A DNA stretch of 64,000 nt from assembly GCA_047967505.1 (NCBI GenBank), contig CM106541.1. One strand, given 5' to 3'. This document shows, one piece after another, positions 12,110-24,000 of the stretch. Source of the DNA: Dipteris shenzhenensis. Lineage: Eukaryota; Polypodiophyta; Polypodiopsida; Gleicheniales. The number at the start of each line of letters is the position of its first letter. Within the stretch, counting starts at the first letter, position 1. A program made the translations under genes and the position numbers. The notes under the pieces were generated by a model that was not told the DNA's origin, did not search any database, and saw only the letters and a program-made list of their open reading frames with translations.

Positions 12110-13260
12110 CTCCCTTCTTGAGTGTCAAGCCCTCCTTTAGTGAGGCATTTTCCATTTGAAAGAGCTTTTCATCAAGAGAGAGTTAAGCCCTTGCTCCATC
12201 AAGTCACAAGCCCTCTCTGTGAGGCATCTTTATCACTTTCCTACCTCTCATGGTAAAGCTCCTTCTCCTCTTTGATTCGGTTCAAAAATCCCATCATTTT
12301 GAGTTGTCAAGAGTGGGATATGTTCATTTCTTCTTGAGAGAAATTCCGTTAATATTGAGCAAGAATTTTCATCATTAAGCCTCATGGAGCTCAAGTTATA
12401 GGAATCTCAATGTCCTAGTGTTTTAGTGTTCATTCTTGTTCTCTAGTAGGGAGACATGCCTGAGATCTTTAGAGCGATTCCATTAAGAGATTTGAAAGGG
12501 TTGGTTTTATGGCAACCTATCATGCCATTATTAGAATGACAGTTGGCAAGTGTATAAAGGAGGAGGATCAAGAGAGAACTTGGGTTGTGGATGCATATGA
12601 GTGTAATAAGTGAGGCTTCATTGAGATAGCAAGAAGCCATTTATGCTCACTCCTTTCAAAGAGTGTTTGGCTAAAAGCTCATAGCTTGAGAAGACTCATG
12701 GAACAATGAGTCTCTCTATACTTTGCTATAAAGGTCTCTTAAGTACTGTTAGCAAAGTAGAGGTGCTATGGGTAATGGGAGAATCCATTGGTTGGAGAAG
12801 CTATAGCAATTAGAGATATCCTTCAAGAAGATGATCATGATATTCCTAATTTAGATGAAATTGGGCTTGTTGCATTTAGGCTATTTGATTACTAGGGTTA
12901 AAGGGGGCAAGTATTCTCTTATCCAAAGCAAGGGAAAAATTGGCAATTCCTAAATAAGATTTGGACAATATCAAGAAGAAAAGATGCACTATTAGAAGGT
13001 CTTAGTCGGTGTCCAAAATTATTAAGTTATGGTTGATGCTTTACCATAATGCTTTGCCAGCCAGTTAGAGGATCGTTTAGGCCATCTTGAGTTTGCTCAT
13101 TTAATAAAAAGGGAATTAGAAACTACTCTCACAACATCCCTCTCTGGTTATGCTACTTGAGGAAAATGTGGGTGGGTAGAGCAAGGCAAGAGTCTTGCTG
13201 ACAAACGCAAGGTTCAAGAATCCTCAAAATCCAAAATCGTGGCCAGCTATCATTAAACCT
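12110..13260 (+). pseudogene. Probable copia gag remnant
   Basis: Downstream of the PBS the sequence is broken in all frames. A short block, LEKTHGTMSLS at about 12685-12720, resembles the LEKLYGT.SLS block of UBN2-type copia gag proteins, which form the element's capsid. No protease, integrase or RT was recognised before the microsatellite at 13366, so the element appears truncated. The identification depends mainly on the PBS. Confidence 0.35.
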
Positions 13261-13365
13261 TAGGGGGTGGAAACAATAAAGACTTAGAGGTCCTATTGGT
13301 GAAAGCATTGCAAGAATGCCCCTCTATTGGATAGAGACCAAGAATGTGTTTTGTTTTAGAGAGAG

Positions 13366-13407
<42 letters not shown>

Positions 13408-13416
13408 CCCCCCCCC

Positions 13417-13454
<38 letters not shown>

Positions 13455-13487
13455 CACGCGTGCGCACACACACATACACATGCGCGT

Positions 13488-13525
<38 letters not shown>

Positions 13526-13532
13526 CCCCCCA
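13366..13532 (+). repeat. Compound microsatellite (CT)n-(C)n-(CA)n
   Basis: A CT run, a C homopolymer and an interrupted CA run are joined without spacers, and a second C run closes the tract. Open frames over it in several frames are artefacts. Confidence 0.95.
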
Positions 13533-14531
13533 CCTTATTGACAATTATGGTGAGGATTGGATGGGTTCGTTTCCCATCTATAAAAAGGATTTTTTTCAAT
13601 ACAATCGGTCAAATGACATATGACCTATATATAGTTATTCAAAGGTCTAACAACTCCAAAGGATAGCTAATTGACCATAACTTGATACTGACATGAAATT
13701 GACCCTTCAAGAAATTTTTTTGTTCTTTGCATTATATTGGCTCAAGAGAATTGTGGAGTTAGACAATTCTTGCCTTGTTATAAATAAAAGGGAAATCATA
13801 AAGTAAAGGAGTTAAAAGGGGCTTAGTCTTTGTGTAAGTATTGGGATTCTTTAGAGATCTCAAGACTAAGATAATTCGTGTACATGAAAATAAATCAATC
13901 ATCCTAAAAGACCCTTCATGTTCCAACTTCCAAGATAACCCGTCTTGTATTGGGAGGCACAGCTATAAAGACCATCTCTACTTCAAGATGGGAGCATCAA
14001 AAAGTATGTGCTTACATCTGACCGTGTGGATGGTTATTTAAGGTAAGTGGATGTAGACTCCCACCTTTTATACAAAGTACTACATAGGGAAATGCCTTTG
14101 CAATAAAGCTACACTGGCCTTCTATGCAATTAGTAGTCTAACGCATTAAATCCGCCAACAGCTGAAGTGTATGGTTTCTTCCATTCTTTCTTATGGTCAT
14201 CAACCTTCCATACACAGTGTTGAGTTGCTATCACTGAGCTAAAGAGGTATGGTTGATGCCTCGCTGCCACATAGAAGACCATCATTGGCCGAGAACACAT
14301 GAGGTACGCACATTATACATTGGCATGCCATTAATGGCCTATGCATAGAGCAACAAGGTTTGCATAGACTCTGACTAAGACTATGCAATCCAATGCATAT
14401 GGTGCGGGAGTTCGGATTCCTTGGTCCCTCGGGTCCTGTGGCCTCAAGCCATGGGATGAACATTAAGGACATTTATGGTGACCTTATGCCTTGCATATGT
14501 TAAAAATCAGTAAAGGCTATTTGTCTAAATT
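13533..14531. other. Unassigned unique sequence
   Basis: No domain, repeat boundary or RNA gene was recognised. The short open frames at 13841-14041 (+) and 14239-14472 (-) match nothing I know. Confidence 0.35.
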
Positions 14532-14695
14532 GTCTAGGCCCTTTAATGTGACCTTAGGACCTTAGGACCTATTACTTATACCTTGGGACCTTTATACCTT
14601 TTAAAATTTTTCTAGGCCCTTTAATGTGACCTTAGGACCTTAGGACCTATTACTTATACCTTGGGACCTTTATACCTTTATACCTTTTAATTGGA
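14532..14695. repeat. 79-bp tandem duplication
   Basis: A unit starting TCTAGGCCCTTTAATGTGAC and running through CCTTAGGACC and CCTTGGGACC begins at 14532 and again at 14611. It also contains shorter internal repeats of CCTTAGGACC. Confidence 0.85.
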
Positions 14696-15075
14696 CCATG
14701 GGACCTTTGGACAGCTATCCATGGTGGCCCTTTTGGAACTTTCCCCCTTATTGAAATTATTTTTTCATTGGGTTTTAGGTAAAACATGAGATCTTTTAGA
14801 AAATTAGAATTTCAAAAAGAAAAGGCATTACCAAGTTTGATTTTTTTAAAAAATAAAAAAGTATATGCCTATATTTTTCTAATGGCATTAACTTTTTTAT
14901 ATGGCTATATCTTTATTAAGGGATAATTGATTTTATGCTTATGTGGGGATATTTTATCATTTTTAAGTGTGTGAGGATTGAGGAATTTTCCTAATCCTTT
15001 TATTTTTCATGGTCTAATCTTTTACTTTATATTTCAGACATTGATAACAAGTCCAGTAATGCTATGACACCTGTC

Positions 15076-15076
15076 T

Positions 15077-15115
<39 letters not shown>

Positions 15116-15127
15116 CACGAGAGAGAG

Positions 15128-15167
<40 letters not shown>

Positions 15168-15247
15168 TCACACACACGTGGGCATGCGTGCATGTGCACA
15201 CACACACGTGCAAGTGGCCTATACATAGATACATGTACATACATGGC

Positions 15248-15307
<60 letters not shown>

Positions 15308-15310
15308 AAT
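15076..15310 (+). repeat. Compound CA / CT / CA microsatellite cluster
   Basis: There is a CA run at 15077-15112, a CT-rich run at 15126-15168, and a long CA run at 15250-15304 after a spacer of about 70 bp rich in ACACACGTG-type variants. Coding frames over it are spurious. Confidence 0.95.
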
Positions 15311-17230
15311 AAAGATAAGAGCACACACATAAATAATCACACACATCTATAATATATCATTAATAATTTTACTCATGCAACACAATCTCTATCTTTATAT
15401 CTCCTCATTTGTGAGGTGCCATGTGGCACTTAGAGGATAGTGCAACATTGTTAGCATCCCTAGGATAGTGCCGCATGACACTAAGAGGTGGGTCTACAAT
15501 TCATCATAGATGAGTCTTGCTACTCATATAAGGAAACACCACATAGCACCTAATAGACCTGCTATGAAAGAAACACAAGTAGCACATTAAAAATTGATAT
15601 GTATACCAGTCATTCCCGTCAAAGTCAATACATTAGTTCACAATGTAGCCCTTTTCCTAATAGCATGAATTTGAGTTATTTGGTAGTTCATTCATGTTTT
15701 CCATAAATTTTTATAACAATTCTATATATAATCAAAGAGCAATTCCACAAGAAGTCATTGTGATACTCAAGTAGCAAATTTAAACAAAGTCACCAATGGT
15801 TTCATTTAGATCTCACTCTTTTCTTCTACATCATGTTAATTAGTAGCTTGTGAGCTCCATGAGAGTTGTGCATTGTTTGGGAGTGGTTGTATGCTCATTT
15901 CTTTGTTCTTTTAAGAAACCAATGGGTTGTCCTCTTTAAACAAGGAGTAAAAAAGGATTGGTGGTTCAAGAACAATATGTTTCTTGTTATTTCACGAAGA
16001 AGTTTGCATCTTATTCAAGGCATATGTTTTCGGCGAGTAGAATGGGAGACTCATCCACCATTAGTTATTAGTGCTCTTTTGTGTATGTGGTGGGTGTTTC
16101 ATGGTGATTGATATCACATTTGTGTAATTAAATAGGAATATCTTCTATTTCTTCCATAGATAGAGGGGAGGCTTGCTAATTCAATCCATCATTTGGAACT
16201 ACCCTAGATATTGGGACAATTCTATAAGATGATTTTGATGGAGGGGAAAACAATAATTCTTGAGAGGCTTGTGCCTGTGTCTATAATGCTTGAGGGTCTT
16301 CTACCTTCTAATTTGGTGTTTTAGAACATTGTGGTGATCCTTTTTGATGGAGCAGAGGTTCAATTATGATGCCAAGACTCAATATGGAGCAGGGTTGAGT
16401 ATTGAATCTTGTGCTTGCTTTTAGCCTCAATCAAGCTTGTTGCTTTTCTACCCATTGTTGGAGTGCTTGAATTTAACCTTCACCAATTCAGCATTAGAAT
16501 ATCGGCATGAGGTTTTTCACTAGGCATTGATGTAATCAGCTCTTGTTGACTTGGAAAAGGAAAGGGAACTTTTTATTATTGTATAGAGTCCTTCCTGGTT
16601 GACATTCTCAAGGTTCAACAAAATGCCTATGCACCCTTGAATTTGTCATTCAATCCTAATAATTCCTAATGGAACATTAAAGATAACACCTTTTGGTTGT
16701 GGGATTTTGGTCTTTCAGGGGACAATTGATAAAGCGTGGCTGATGCCACAATCCTGACAATTTGGTTAGAAACTAGTGGGGCTACAATGATTAAGGCACC
16801 CTATAATCCAATGATTCTCTCTACATCCGAAACACTTGATTTATGTTCAATGGGTGTTTGGCTGAATTGCAAACATTGCTATAGGTTGGGATTTCCTAGC
16901 ATTGTAAGGCTTGGATCTAGACTAGAACTGGAGTCAACCTTAGACTTCATAGTGCTTGAGTAAAATTTTGTTTCCTCTACACCAGGATGGGTGCTAGTTG
17001 GTACTGTTGAGGTTGTGGTGGGGTGTTTTACATGTTGAAGATGCAATGAGTTTCAACGTGCCCATGGACTGAATGAATGTGACACCATAGCCTTAGTAAT
17101 TTATTCAATTCTATAATGACCTTAGACCTTAGGATGGGTTATTCATTTGACCATATGATTGGCCAAGCAATGCAAACAGTAGACATTTTCCTATCTTGGA
17201 TAAGTCAAAGGTGTTGATTGAGAAATGCAA
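15311..17230. other. Unassigned AT-rich sequence, likely TE debris
   Basis: Short frames such as 15866-16111 (+) and 16736-16963 (+) show no recognisable motif. I see no terminal repeats. Confidence 0.35.
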
Positions 17231-17252
17231 AGCTTTTGGTCCATGGCTTAAA

Positions 17253-17810
17253 TCATTTCTTTCCCAACTTCGTGATCATGGCTACAAGGCAATAATCACT
17301 AGCTATTTTTATGGTTGACTTGATTTTGCCATTGATGGAGCATGTGTTTTGGAGACTTGCCTTGCCATTGTCAATACTAGTACTGGGATGCATCATCACA
17401 TCTTCAATATCAACTGCCATTGCATGTGTATCACTAAAATACTCATAGCTAATAAAATCTTTTTTCATTTCTTTCTAGATTGACTTTATTAGGCTTACAA
17501 TGAGCCAAGCTATGAGGTATTTGTGATTAGGGCAAGGGATAAAATTTCCAATTGAAATCTTCATTTGGCAATTTTCAATTGAAAGCTTCATTTGGCCTAG
17601 ACTTGTTTTTGCTTGCAGCCTTGTTGGACCTTGCAAAGCTGGAGTGATAGATCATCTTCAAGGCATTCGATTTGGAACCACCTTTGAATTGGTTAGAAAA
17701 ATGGCACATGTAGCTCTTTTCTCATCAAAAGATCAAGGTACTAGTTTGATGCTTCATCCACCAAGGCCATGGGAAACTAGGTATCTTTGATGTCATTAGA
17801 TTGATTCCCT
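17253..17810 (-). repeat. Dispersed repeat, inverted relative of 46290-46990
   Basis: The minus strand reads closely like the plus strand around 46740-46970, including the shared peptide FISYEYFSDTHAMA and its continuation in the frame at 17468-17253. The block CTAGTTTCCCATGGCCTTGG is also shared: minus strand near 17790-17760, plus strand near 46300, 46490 and 47035. This is a dispersed family present in both orientations. Its class is unknown to me. Confidence 0.75.
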
Positions 17811-17815
17811 ATCAC

Positions 17816-18190
17816 TCTACAAAGTGGTGGAGGAGCCTTTTTGGGTTGCTATGCACATTGTATTTGGGTGGTTTGAGCTTTTCAAGAGGTTGCCTTCCAT
17901 GATTGCTATTTTTTCAATCAAGAATGCTGTGATAGTTAAGGAAGAAATTTGCATTTGAAGCACATGGTCATGATCATCATGATGATAGTCAGCCATGTTG
18001 CAGAGTGTGAGGAGCTCCATCAAAGTGGTGGAGGAGTCTTTTCGGGTTGCTATGCCCATTTTAATTGGGTAGTTTGGTTGTCAACAAGTCAGCTTCCATT
18101 ATTGTTATTTTTTAAATCCATGAAGGTTGTGGCAGTTAAGGAAATGATCTACATCTACTTCAAGGATAAGGTCACCATCATCATGATGAC
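17816..18190 (+). repeat. Tandem duplication of about 195 bp
   Basis: The block with AAAGTGGTGGAGGAG, TTTGGGTTGCTATGC and a TGGTCATGATCATCATGATGA stretch begins at about 17818 and again, diverged, at about 18012. It lies at the edge of the dispersed repeat family. Confidence 0.65.
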
Positions 18191-18533
18191 ACTCATCCAT
18201 GTTGTAGAGTGGAGGAGGCAAATGGATTCTATCAATTGTGGATGCGACGTTCGAGAAGGAGGATTGTCATAGATGTCTTCTAGAACTTACTTATATGCAC
18301 ATGGGTCGAGAAGATAAAGGGACAAATATTCCTCATGTCTTTAACCTAATGTGAGCTTGTGTCTTCATAAACCACAATCGAGGTGTGTTGGAATTGTGTT
18401 ATTATGATGGGCAGTGACGTGTTATGGAGTGGTAAAGTTGAGTAGAAATTATCCTTACGATACCTTAAGAGTAAGAACATTTTTAAGACAAAACATGATT
18501 TGGAGGTCATGGGGATCAATTTGGTGGGGTTAG

Positions 18534-18880
18534 ACTTGCAAAGAGCTAGACAATGGAAGCCTTTGCAACATTGTAAGTACACTCACCTCTTCAACAAAAG
18601 TTGATGATGCATTTGACACTATTTTTCTTATGACCACCATGAAATGTTGATGGGTTCGGCCATCCAATCTGAACCCTTTCTCTCCCCCTTCCAAATCCAC
18701 CAAAGGTTGACAAATAGCAACATCTTCAATTCCAATCTGTTGATGTACTTGAATCTCTTGATCTCCAATGGCAAAATGGTCCTTAATGTCTGTTAATGCA
18801 ACCTCACAAAACTCAGTATCATATCTAATAGCAAGTGTTTGAGATTGTAGATATTTCAGTAGAATAGTTTGAGGTGCCAT
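18534..18880 (-). pseudogene. Unit A: 5' fragment of the divergent Cys/His-rich gene
   Basis: This minus-strand open frame of 116 codons starts with MAPQTILLKY and is nearly identical to the 5' part of the copy at 24016-25149. It keeps glutamine at codon 48, where the other copy has a stop. Similarity ends abruptly at 18534, so the part that would encode the zinc-finger-like cluster is absent. In this unit 2.3 kb of other DNA separates it from its divergent partner, against only 0.8 kb in unit B. Its function is not recognised. Confidence 0.7.
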
Positions 18881-18899
18881 TCTATTGTCTTAGATAGAA

Positions 18900-19045
18900 G
18901 GACATAAGTGCAAAGCCAGTAGAAGGTGACGAGAAGGGGAGGCCTTAGAGAATTGCAAAACCAATAGAAGGTGTCAAGAAATGGAGAGCTTTGAGAATTG
19001 CAAAGCTACTAGTAGAAGGTGACGAGAAGTGGAGAAAGGTGACAA
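18900..19045 (+). repeat. Short tandem repeat of about 55 bp, three diverged units
   Basis: Units around AGTAGAAGGTGACGAGAAG and GAGAATTGCAAAGC occur three times. They begin exactly where similarity between units A and B stops, so they mark the edge of sequence specific to unit A. Confidence 0.6.
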
Positions 19046-21150
19046 GGATGAATATGTGTATTAATCTTGAATTTATAATTTTAAATTGATATTATTATTA
19101 TATTACAAAGGTGGATATGAATTTATTCTGTGAACTTGTACATGACACGCTATATTTATTAGTAGGAGAACAGTCCAAAAAAATGGACCAGTAGATGGTG
19201 CACATTGCCATATACATATTAATTGTGTGAATCTCTGCCCATCACTTTGGACGTAGCCCACCACTCCTTTTCTTCATGCCACTTTGGAGGCAACCTACCA
19301 CTCATGCAATGAGCTACCAACTGATGATGTCGATATTGAAGCTCGAGAGTGTGAACAACTAACTTCATGTTAACTTCTAACATCATGCCAACTTCTAATT
19401 TCATTTTTATGATCTTGTAACTATCCATCAACAAAACTATGATCTTCTAACTTCACGCTAACTTCTAACTTCATTCTAACTATCATGATAATGATCTAGC
19501 TTTCCATCAAGCTAACTTCTAACGTCATGCTAATAATTATGCCTAACTGAGTGTTCTACCTAACTGGAAGAACTAAGCGTTCTATGAAGCCACTACCGAT
19601 AATCTAAAGCGGCTGCCATCTTCATGTAAAACTGATGCTCCATCTGTCAGTTTTTATGAAAATTTGATGCTCCTAACTCAATGAAAATTGATGTTCAATG
19701 AAGTGACATACTCATGCTAAAAATTGATGTTTAATGAAACTATCAGTTCCATCTTCACTTCAGGCTTTGCTTCAAGCTTGCTCTCAAGCATCTTCACTCT
19801 TCTCCCCTTCCCCCTCCTCCTTTTTCCTCCTGCCATCCCACTTCTTTTCAGCAAGTGCGCAAAGAGAAACTTGGAGAAACATCAAGAGTTGGTGTCGCCG
19901 GTTGGCAAGGTCAGAACCTTCAAGACTTTTGAGCTTCATAATGTTTCGCTGTTTTGGTTTTGCTCCTTGCGCCTTTCTTACTTTCTCCTCATTCACTCTA
20001 CTCCTTCATCGTTAGAATACTAGAATACCTCTGCCCTTCACTCTACTCCTCCTTTCGAGCTCAAGCTCTATGTCTAGTCGAGCTTTCTCTCTCATAGCTC
20101 ATTGGAGATGGCCAAGCTTTTGTCCTTTGTTCGTGAGCAGGTCGTGGAGTTCTTTCTACTCATAGAAGACAAGCTTCTTCAAGTCTTTGCCTTGCAGATT
20201 GCATGCAGACCCTCAAGCTCCGATTGTCCTTATTGAGCTTCGTCTGCTCCAGATCTACCCATGAGCGCTCTATGGGCTTTTCTTGCTACAGGCCAGGTGG
20301 AAGCTTACTGCATGGATGCTGTCTTCCAAAGCATCTCTAAGCTTACTGCATGGCTACTCTCTTCCAAAGCATCTCTAAGCTTCAAACTATTGTTGCATGC
20401 CTATGTTGGCTGTCCTTCAATTTATCTTTTCTTCCCACCTGTTGCTACTAGTGCCTTTATTTTGCATTGCTATAGAGTGGTCATAGCGTTGCTATAGAGT
20501 GTCTTCACGCCCACTTCAGTTATCTTAGTTCATGTCTTCATGCCCACTTCAACTCGCTGTGGCAAGGTCAGAAACTTAGAGCCATTTTGGTTTTGTGCTC
20601 CTTGCGCTCTTTGCAGGGGGCTCAAGGGAGGAAAAGCATGGTAGCTTTATCAGGATGCAAAGGAAGGTGATGCTTTAGGTGGCCTGTGAGCTTTATGAGG
20701 ACGAAGCTGACATCAATATCGTGTGGACTGTGGACTCTAGAGTGCTTGGAGGGGCAAAAAACCTATAGTAAAGAAAAGGAGTTGTCTCGCGAGGTTTCTT
20801 CAATGCTTTACTAGCAAGAAATCAGCGATAGAAGGTGAGAATGTCATGTAGAGAGCTCCACTGACGGAATTTGGAAGGAGTGTGAGAGGCGCTGGCGTCG
20901 CACATCTTGCAAGAAGACATCTGGCTCTCTTGCTATTCTTGAAATCTTATTTTGAGAAGCTATTCGAGGACGGTCGAAACCAAGGCAGTTGCATCCTGAA
21001 TACATCTACCTCGCATAGTAAAGCTGGATCATGGCGAGTAGCTTCACGTTTCAACTATTTGCATTGATAGAATGCTTGTGCTCCTGCTCAACTGACATGG
21101 ATTTCCTGCCTTTCGCTCCTCCTCAGTAGAAAAGCTCCTTGCACTCCCTT
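19046..21150. other. Sequence present only in unit A (insert relative to unit B)
   Basis: About 2.3 kb separates the minus-gene start from the plus-gene promoter block here and is missing from unit B, where the two blocks join at about 25187. It holds a run of ACTTCTAAC-type repeats (19360-19530), CT-rich stretches and a 38-bp direct duplication at about 20302-20377. No domain is recognised; the frame at 19734-20015 is Ser/Leu-rich and unconvincing. Either an insertion in A or a deletion in B would explain it. Confidence 0.5.
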
Positions 21151-22042
21151 TCATGGCTTGAGCACCATGTATTAATACGCGGTACCAAAGTGTATTATAT
21201 AAGCTGAAATGAGTGCCTTCTCTACAAGCTCTTTATCCATGGAACCGACATATATCTTCACCCTTTCATGGCTTGAGTAGTGGGTATTAATACACAATGC
21301 CAAACTCTCGTATCAAAGCAAGCTGAAATGACTTCCTTACATGTGAGGAAGTAGTTTATGCTTGAACTATCACTTCCTCTTAGTTTGAATTATCGCTTCC
21401 TCTTTAATTAAATCACTCTTTGAATTGCCACTTCCTCATAGATCACAGAGCTTTTTGATCAAATCTTCGTCTCCAACTGAACTCTCCAACTGAACTAGAG
21501 CCGTGGAGATAAAATCAAGTACCATGATAACAAGTTTGGAATGAAGGCCTTTTAGGCAAGCTCTAAACGCATTTTTTTCATTTGTAGAGCACGCATATTA
21601 ATACGTGGTTGAAAAACTTTTAATCTTGCTTTTTTCCAAATGTTCTACCATTTTCTCATGCTATAAAGATTTTATAGTTTTCCTTTTATCAAATCTCCAT
21701 TGAGGTGATTTGTTGGCAAGAATGATGTGTTTTAGGCAACGATTTGTTGGCTAGAACACATCGTATTAATGTGCGGTTCCAAACATTATGAAAATTCCAG
21801 ATTTGCGCTTGAGGAAGGTAAGATTTTAGAGGTCATTAAACAAGGCAATTTGCAGGTTTTAGCTCAGTGTATTAATACGCTGTGCAAAAGGTTGTTCCTC
21901 ATGCACATTTAGGAGGGCATATTAGTGTTGTGCTTGTGCTTACTCTTGGAGCCATTTGTTGGGGCTTGAGCAAAAAGGTGAATTTTGGCCTGCCTTGATA
22001 TAGCAAATGCTTGAAAAATAACGGATTGATTGTTTTTTCATC
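21140..22042. promoter_or_regulatory. Unit A intergenic region with five CGTATTAATACG-type palindromes
   Basis: Copies of the core lie at 21168-21179, 21283-21294, 21594-21605, 21772-21783 and 21868-21879, each with zero to three mismatches to CGTATTAATACG. Flanks are also shared: usually GAGCAC or a similar sequence before, and GGTNCCAAA or a similar one after, so the repeated element is about 30 bp. The first two copies belong to a local duplication of about 115 bp. The position upstream of a plus-strand gene suggests operator or promoter elements, or binding sites of a TE-encoded protein; this is inference. Confidence 0.7.
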
Positions 22043-24000
22043 ATGGATTGCTTTTTGTTATTGGTGGATTTCAGTCTTGGAATCATGGTCAAGAAGAGGG
22101 TTTTGAAACTTTGTGAAAACAAAAAGCCTCCTCTTGCCACTACTGCAAGGGCACAAAGAAGGAAAAGAGAGTGTCCCCCGAGTGAGGGATCTATCCATGA
22201 CAATGTAGGGAACGAAAGAGAGGTTCTTGAAGTGGATAGTGTTGTAATTCAGGGTATGGATGAAGATTGAGCGGTCACTTCCACAAGAGGATGGAGAGAT
22301 AGATGTCGATCTTGCAGATTGCAGGTGGAGATGGCAAGAGGAGGTGATGTCATTGGTAGATGCAGACTCCTTGGCTCTGATGAGGGTCCATAAATACCAT
22401 TGTGTAGGATGATTCCATATGCTCGTGTACGTGGTCTGAGGTCTAATGTGGCAACACTTAAAAGTGCTTTTTAGTATGATGGTTACTTACCTGAAAAAGG
22501 GGCTTTCATTGTTTCTCTTTGCACATCAAATGGGGAGGAAACAAAAGTCACAAATGAAGTCAGAGAAACATGGACACCATTGTGGAGGGAAGTTGAAGGT
22601 GAATTTGAAAAGGAGCTTGCAAGTAAAAAAGAGTGGCAATTTATGTGTAAGAAGATGTTTTATGTATGGGAGGGCAATTATCGTACCACTACATGGATGC
22701 AATTGATTTCTGAGGCCTACATGGAGACTAAGCCAAGACACATTAGGGTGATGTGCATAGTGATAGACCCTCACCGTACTTCAGAAATGGCATTGCTTGC
22801 TGGATTGCAAAGAATGAATTCATAAGTACATTAAAATAATTTATTTGATGCCGTGCACGATTTGATATGGAAACTACTAACTAGAACACTATTTGAACCT
22901 TGTCTATTTGTGCAGATTGAATGAGCATGCTTTCATTCAACCTAGTGTACGAGACACTCTTGTTAACACAAACAATAATGTGAGTGTGATGCCACCTTGT
23001 TTCTTTGTACTTTGACTAGTGAACAATGTGTAGTCATTGAAAAAGCAAGGACAAGGGATTCAAAAGGGAAAAAACAATGATACCCTTTGACAAGAGGATA
23101 TCTTGCACGTTTGGTGTTTTAGGTGTGCTCATTTTTATTGTATTCACATTTCTCATTGTATTCATTCTTTTCATTTAGCAAGATTAGCATTTTTAATTGT
23201 ATCCATTCACTATTTCTCAAGGGTCTTGATTTCGTAGATTGAATACACTGGAGACCTTATGCAAGCAATAGAACATGTGGGAAAGACAATTTCTGAAGAG
23301 AGGAGGGCAGAGGCTGAGTGCAAAGAGTGTACAAGAATTCACAAGAAGTACAAAGATAAAATGGGAATGGTATGTGACCATCTTTTTCTTGAATTCTATT
23401 GATGGCTTTTAATGTGAAGTATCTTATCTTTTTGCTTTGCTGAATCATCCTAGGTGCTCAACGTCCTTGATCCTAAACTTGGTGATGTGTGGAAGAAAAA
23501 GGTTTTTTCATTGTGCTTTGAAAGTCATGATTCTATTGTTACATTATCCAAGCTAAAGTTTCTTGCTAATGCGGAGTTGAGAAATGAGAAGAGACTCATG
23601 TTGCTATCACTTCTCGATGCCAACAAGAGGATGAGGGAGATGTATTTTATGCCTGCAGGAGATAATGAGTATAGAGGGTAAGTGTTTCATGCCTATCCTA
23701 TATTTTCTCAAGATGGTATGTGCTTAGTTGGATTTCTTTCTTTGATGTGCTAGTTTGATTTCTTTCCAAGTAGATGGTTAACAAAGGAGACATTCCTTGA
23801 GAAAGTGGAGATCCAATCATCAATGGCTTTGGAGGATTTATGTGCACTTTGTGCAATGACCCAGCCACTTGATTTGCCAGAAGATTATACACTACAATAA
23901 TATATAGAGGACATTAAGTTGGAGGGACGAAAGCATATGTTTGCTTCCCTAAGATCCAAGGATGGCAAGGCTGAGCTCAAGAGTGGGAGAAGAGGAGACA
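22043..24000 (+). pseudogene. Unit A: 5' half of the ParB-like/methyltransferase gene
   Basis: The first exon (from 22043, or from the internal Met at 22085) encodes a basic N-terminus (KKRVLKL, RRKRE) and then a ParB/Srx-like region with EGNYR at about 22668. Exons 23238-23369, 23454-23677 and 23774-24000 are separated by GT..AG introns that keep phase (phase 0, then phase 2). Lesions are a TAA near 22391 shared with unit B, two small indels (near 22267 and 22319) specific to this copy, a TGA in the KKQW region near 23079 and a TAA near 23900. Similarity to unit B stops at about 24000, so the methyltransferase half is missing. The domain call is by motif reading only. Confidence 0.7.

Noticed and set aside
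13253-13666. Overlapping open frames on both strands over the CT/CA microsatellite
   Set aside because: Dinucleotide repeats leave several frames open; the peptides are simple-sequence artefacts.
22043-22203. Minus-strand frames opposite the first exons of units A and B (21940-22203 and 25851-26114)
   Set aside because: They persist in both copies only because the plus-strand exon is conserved; no motif.
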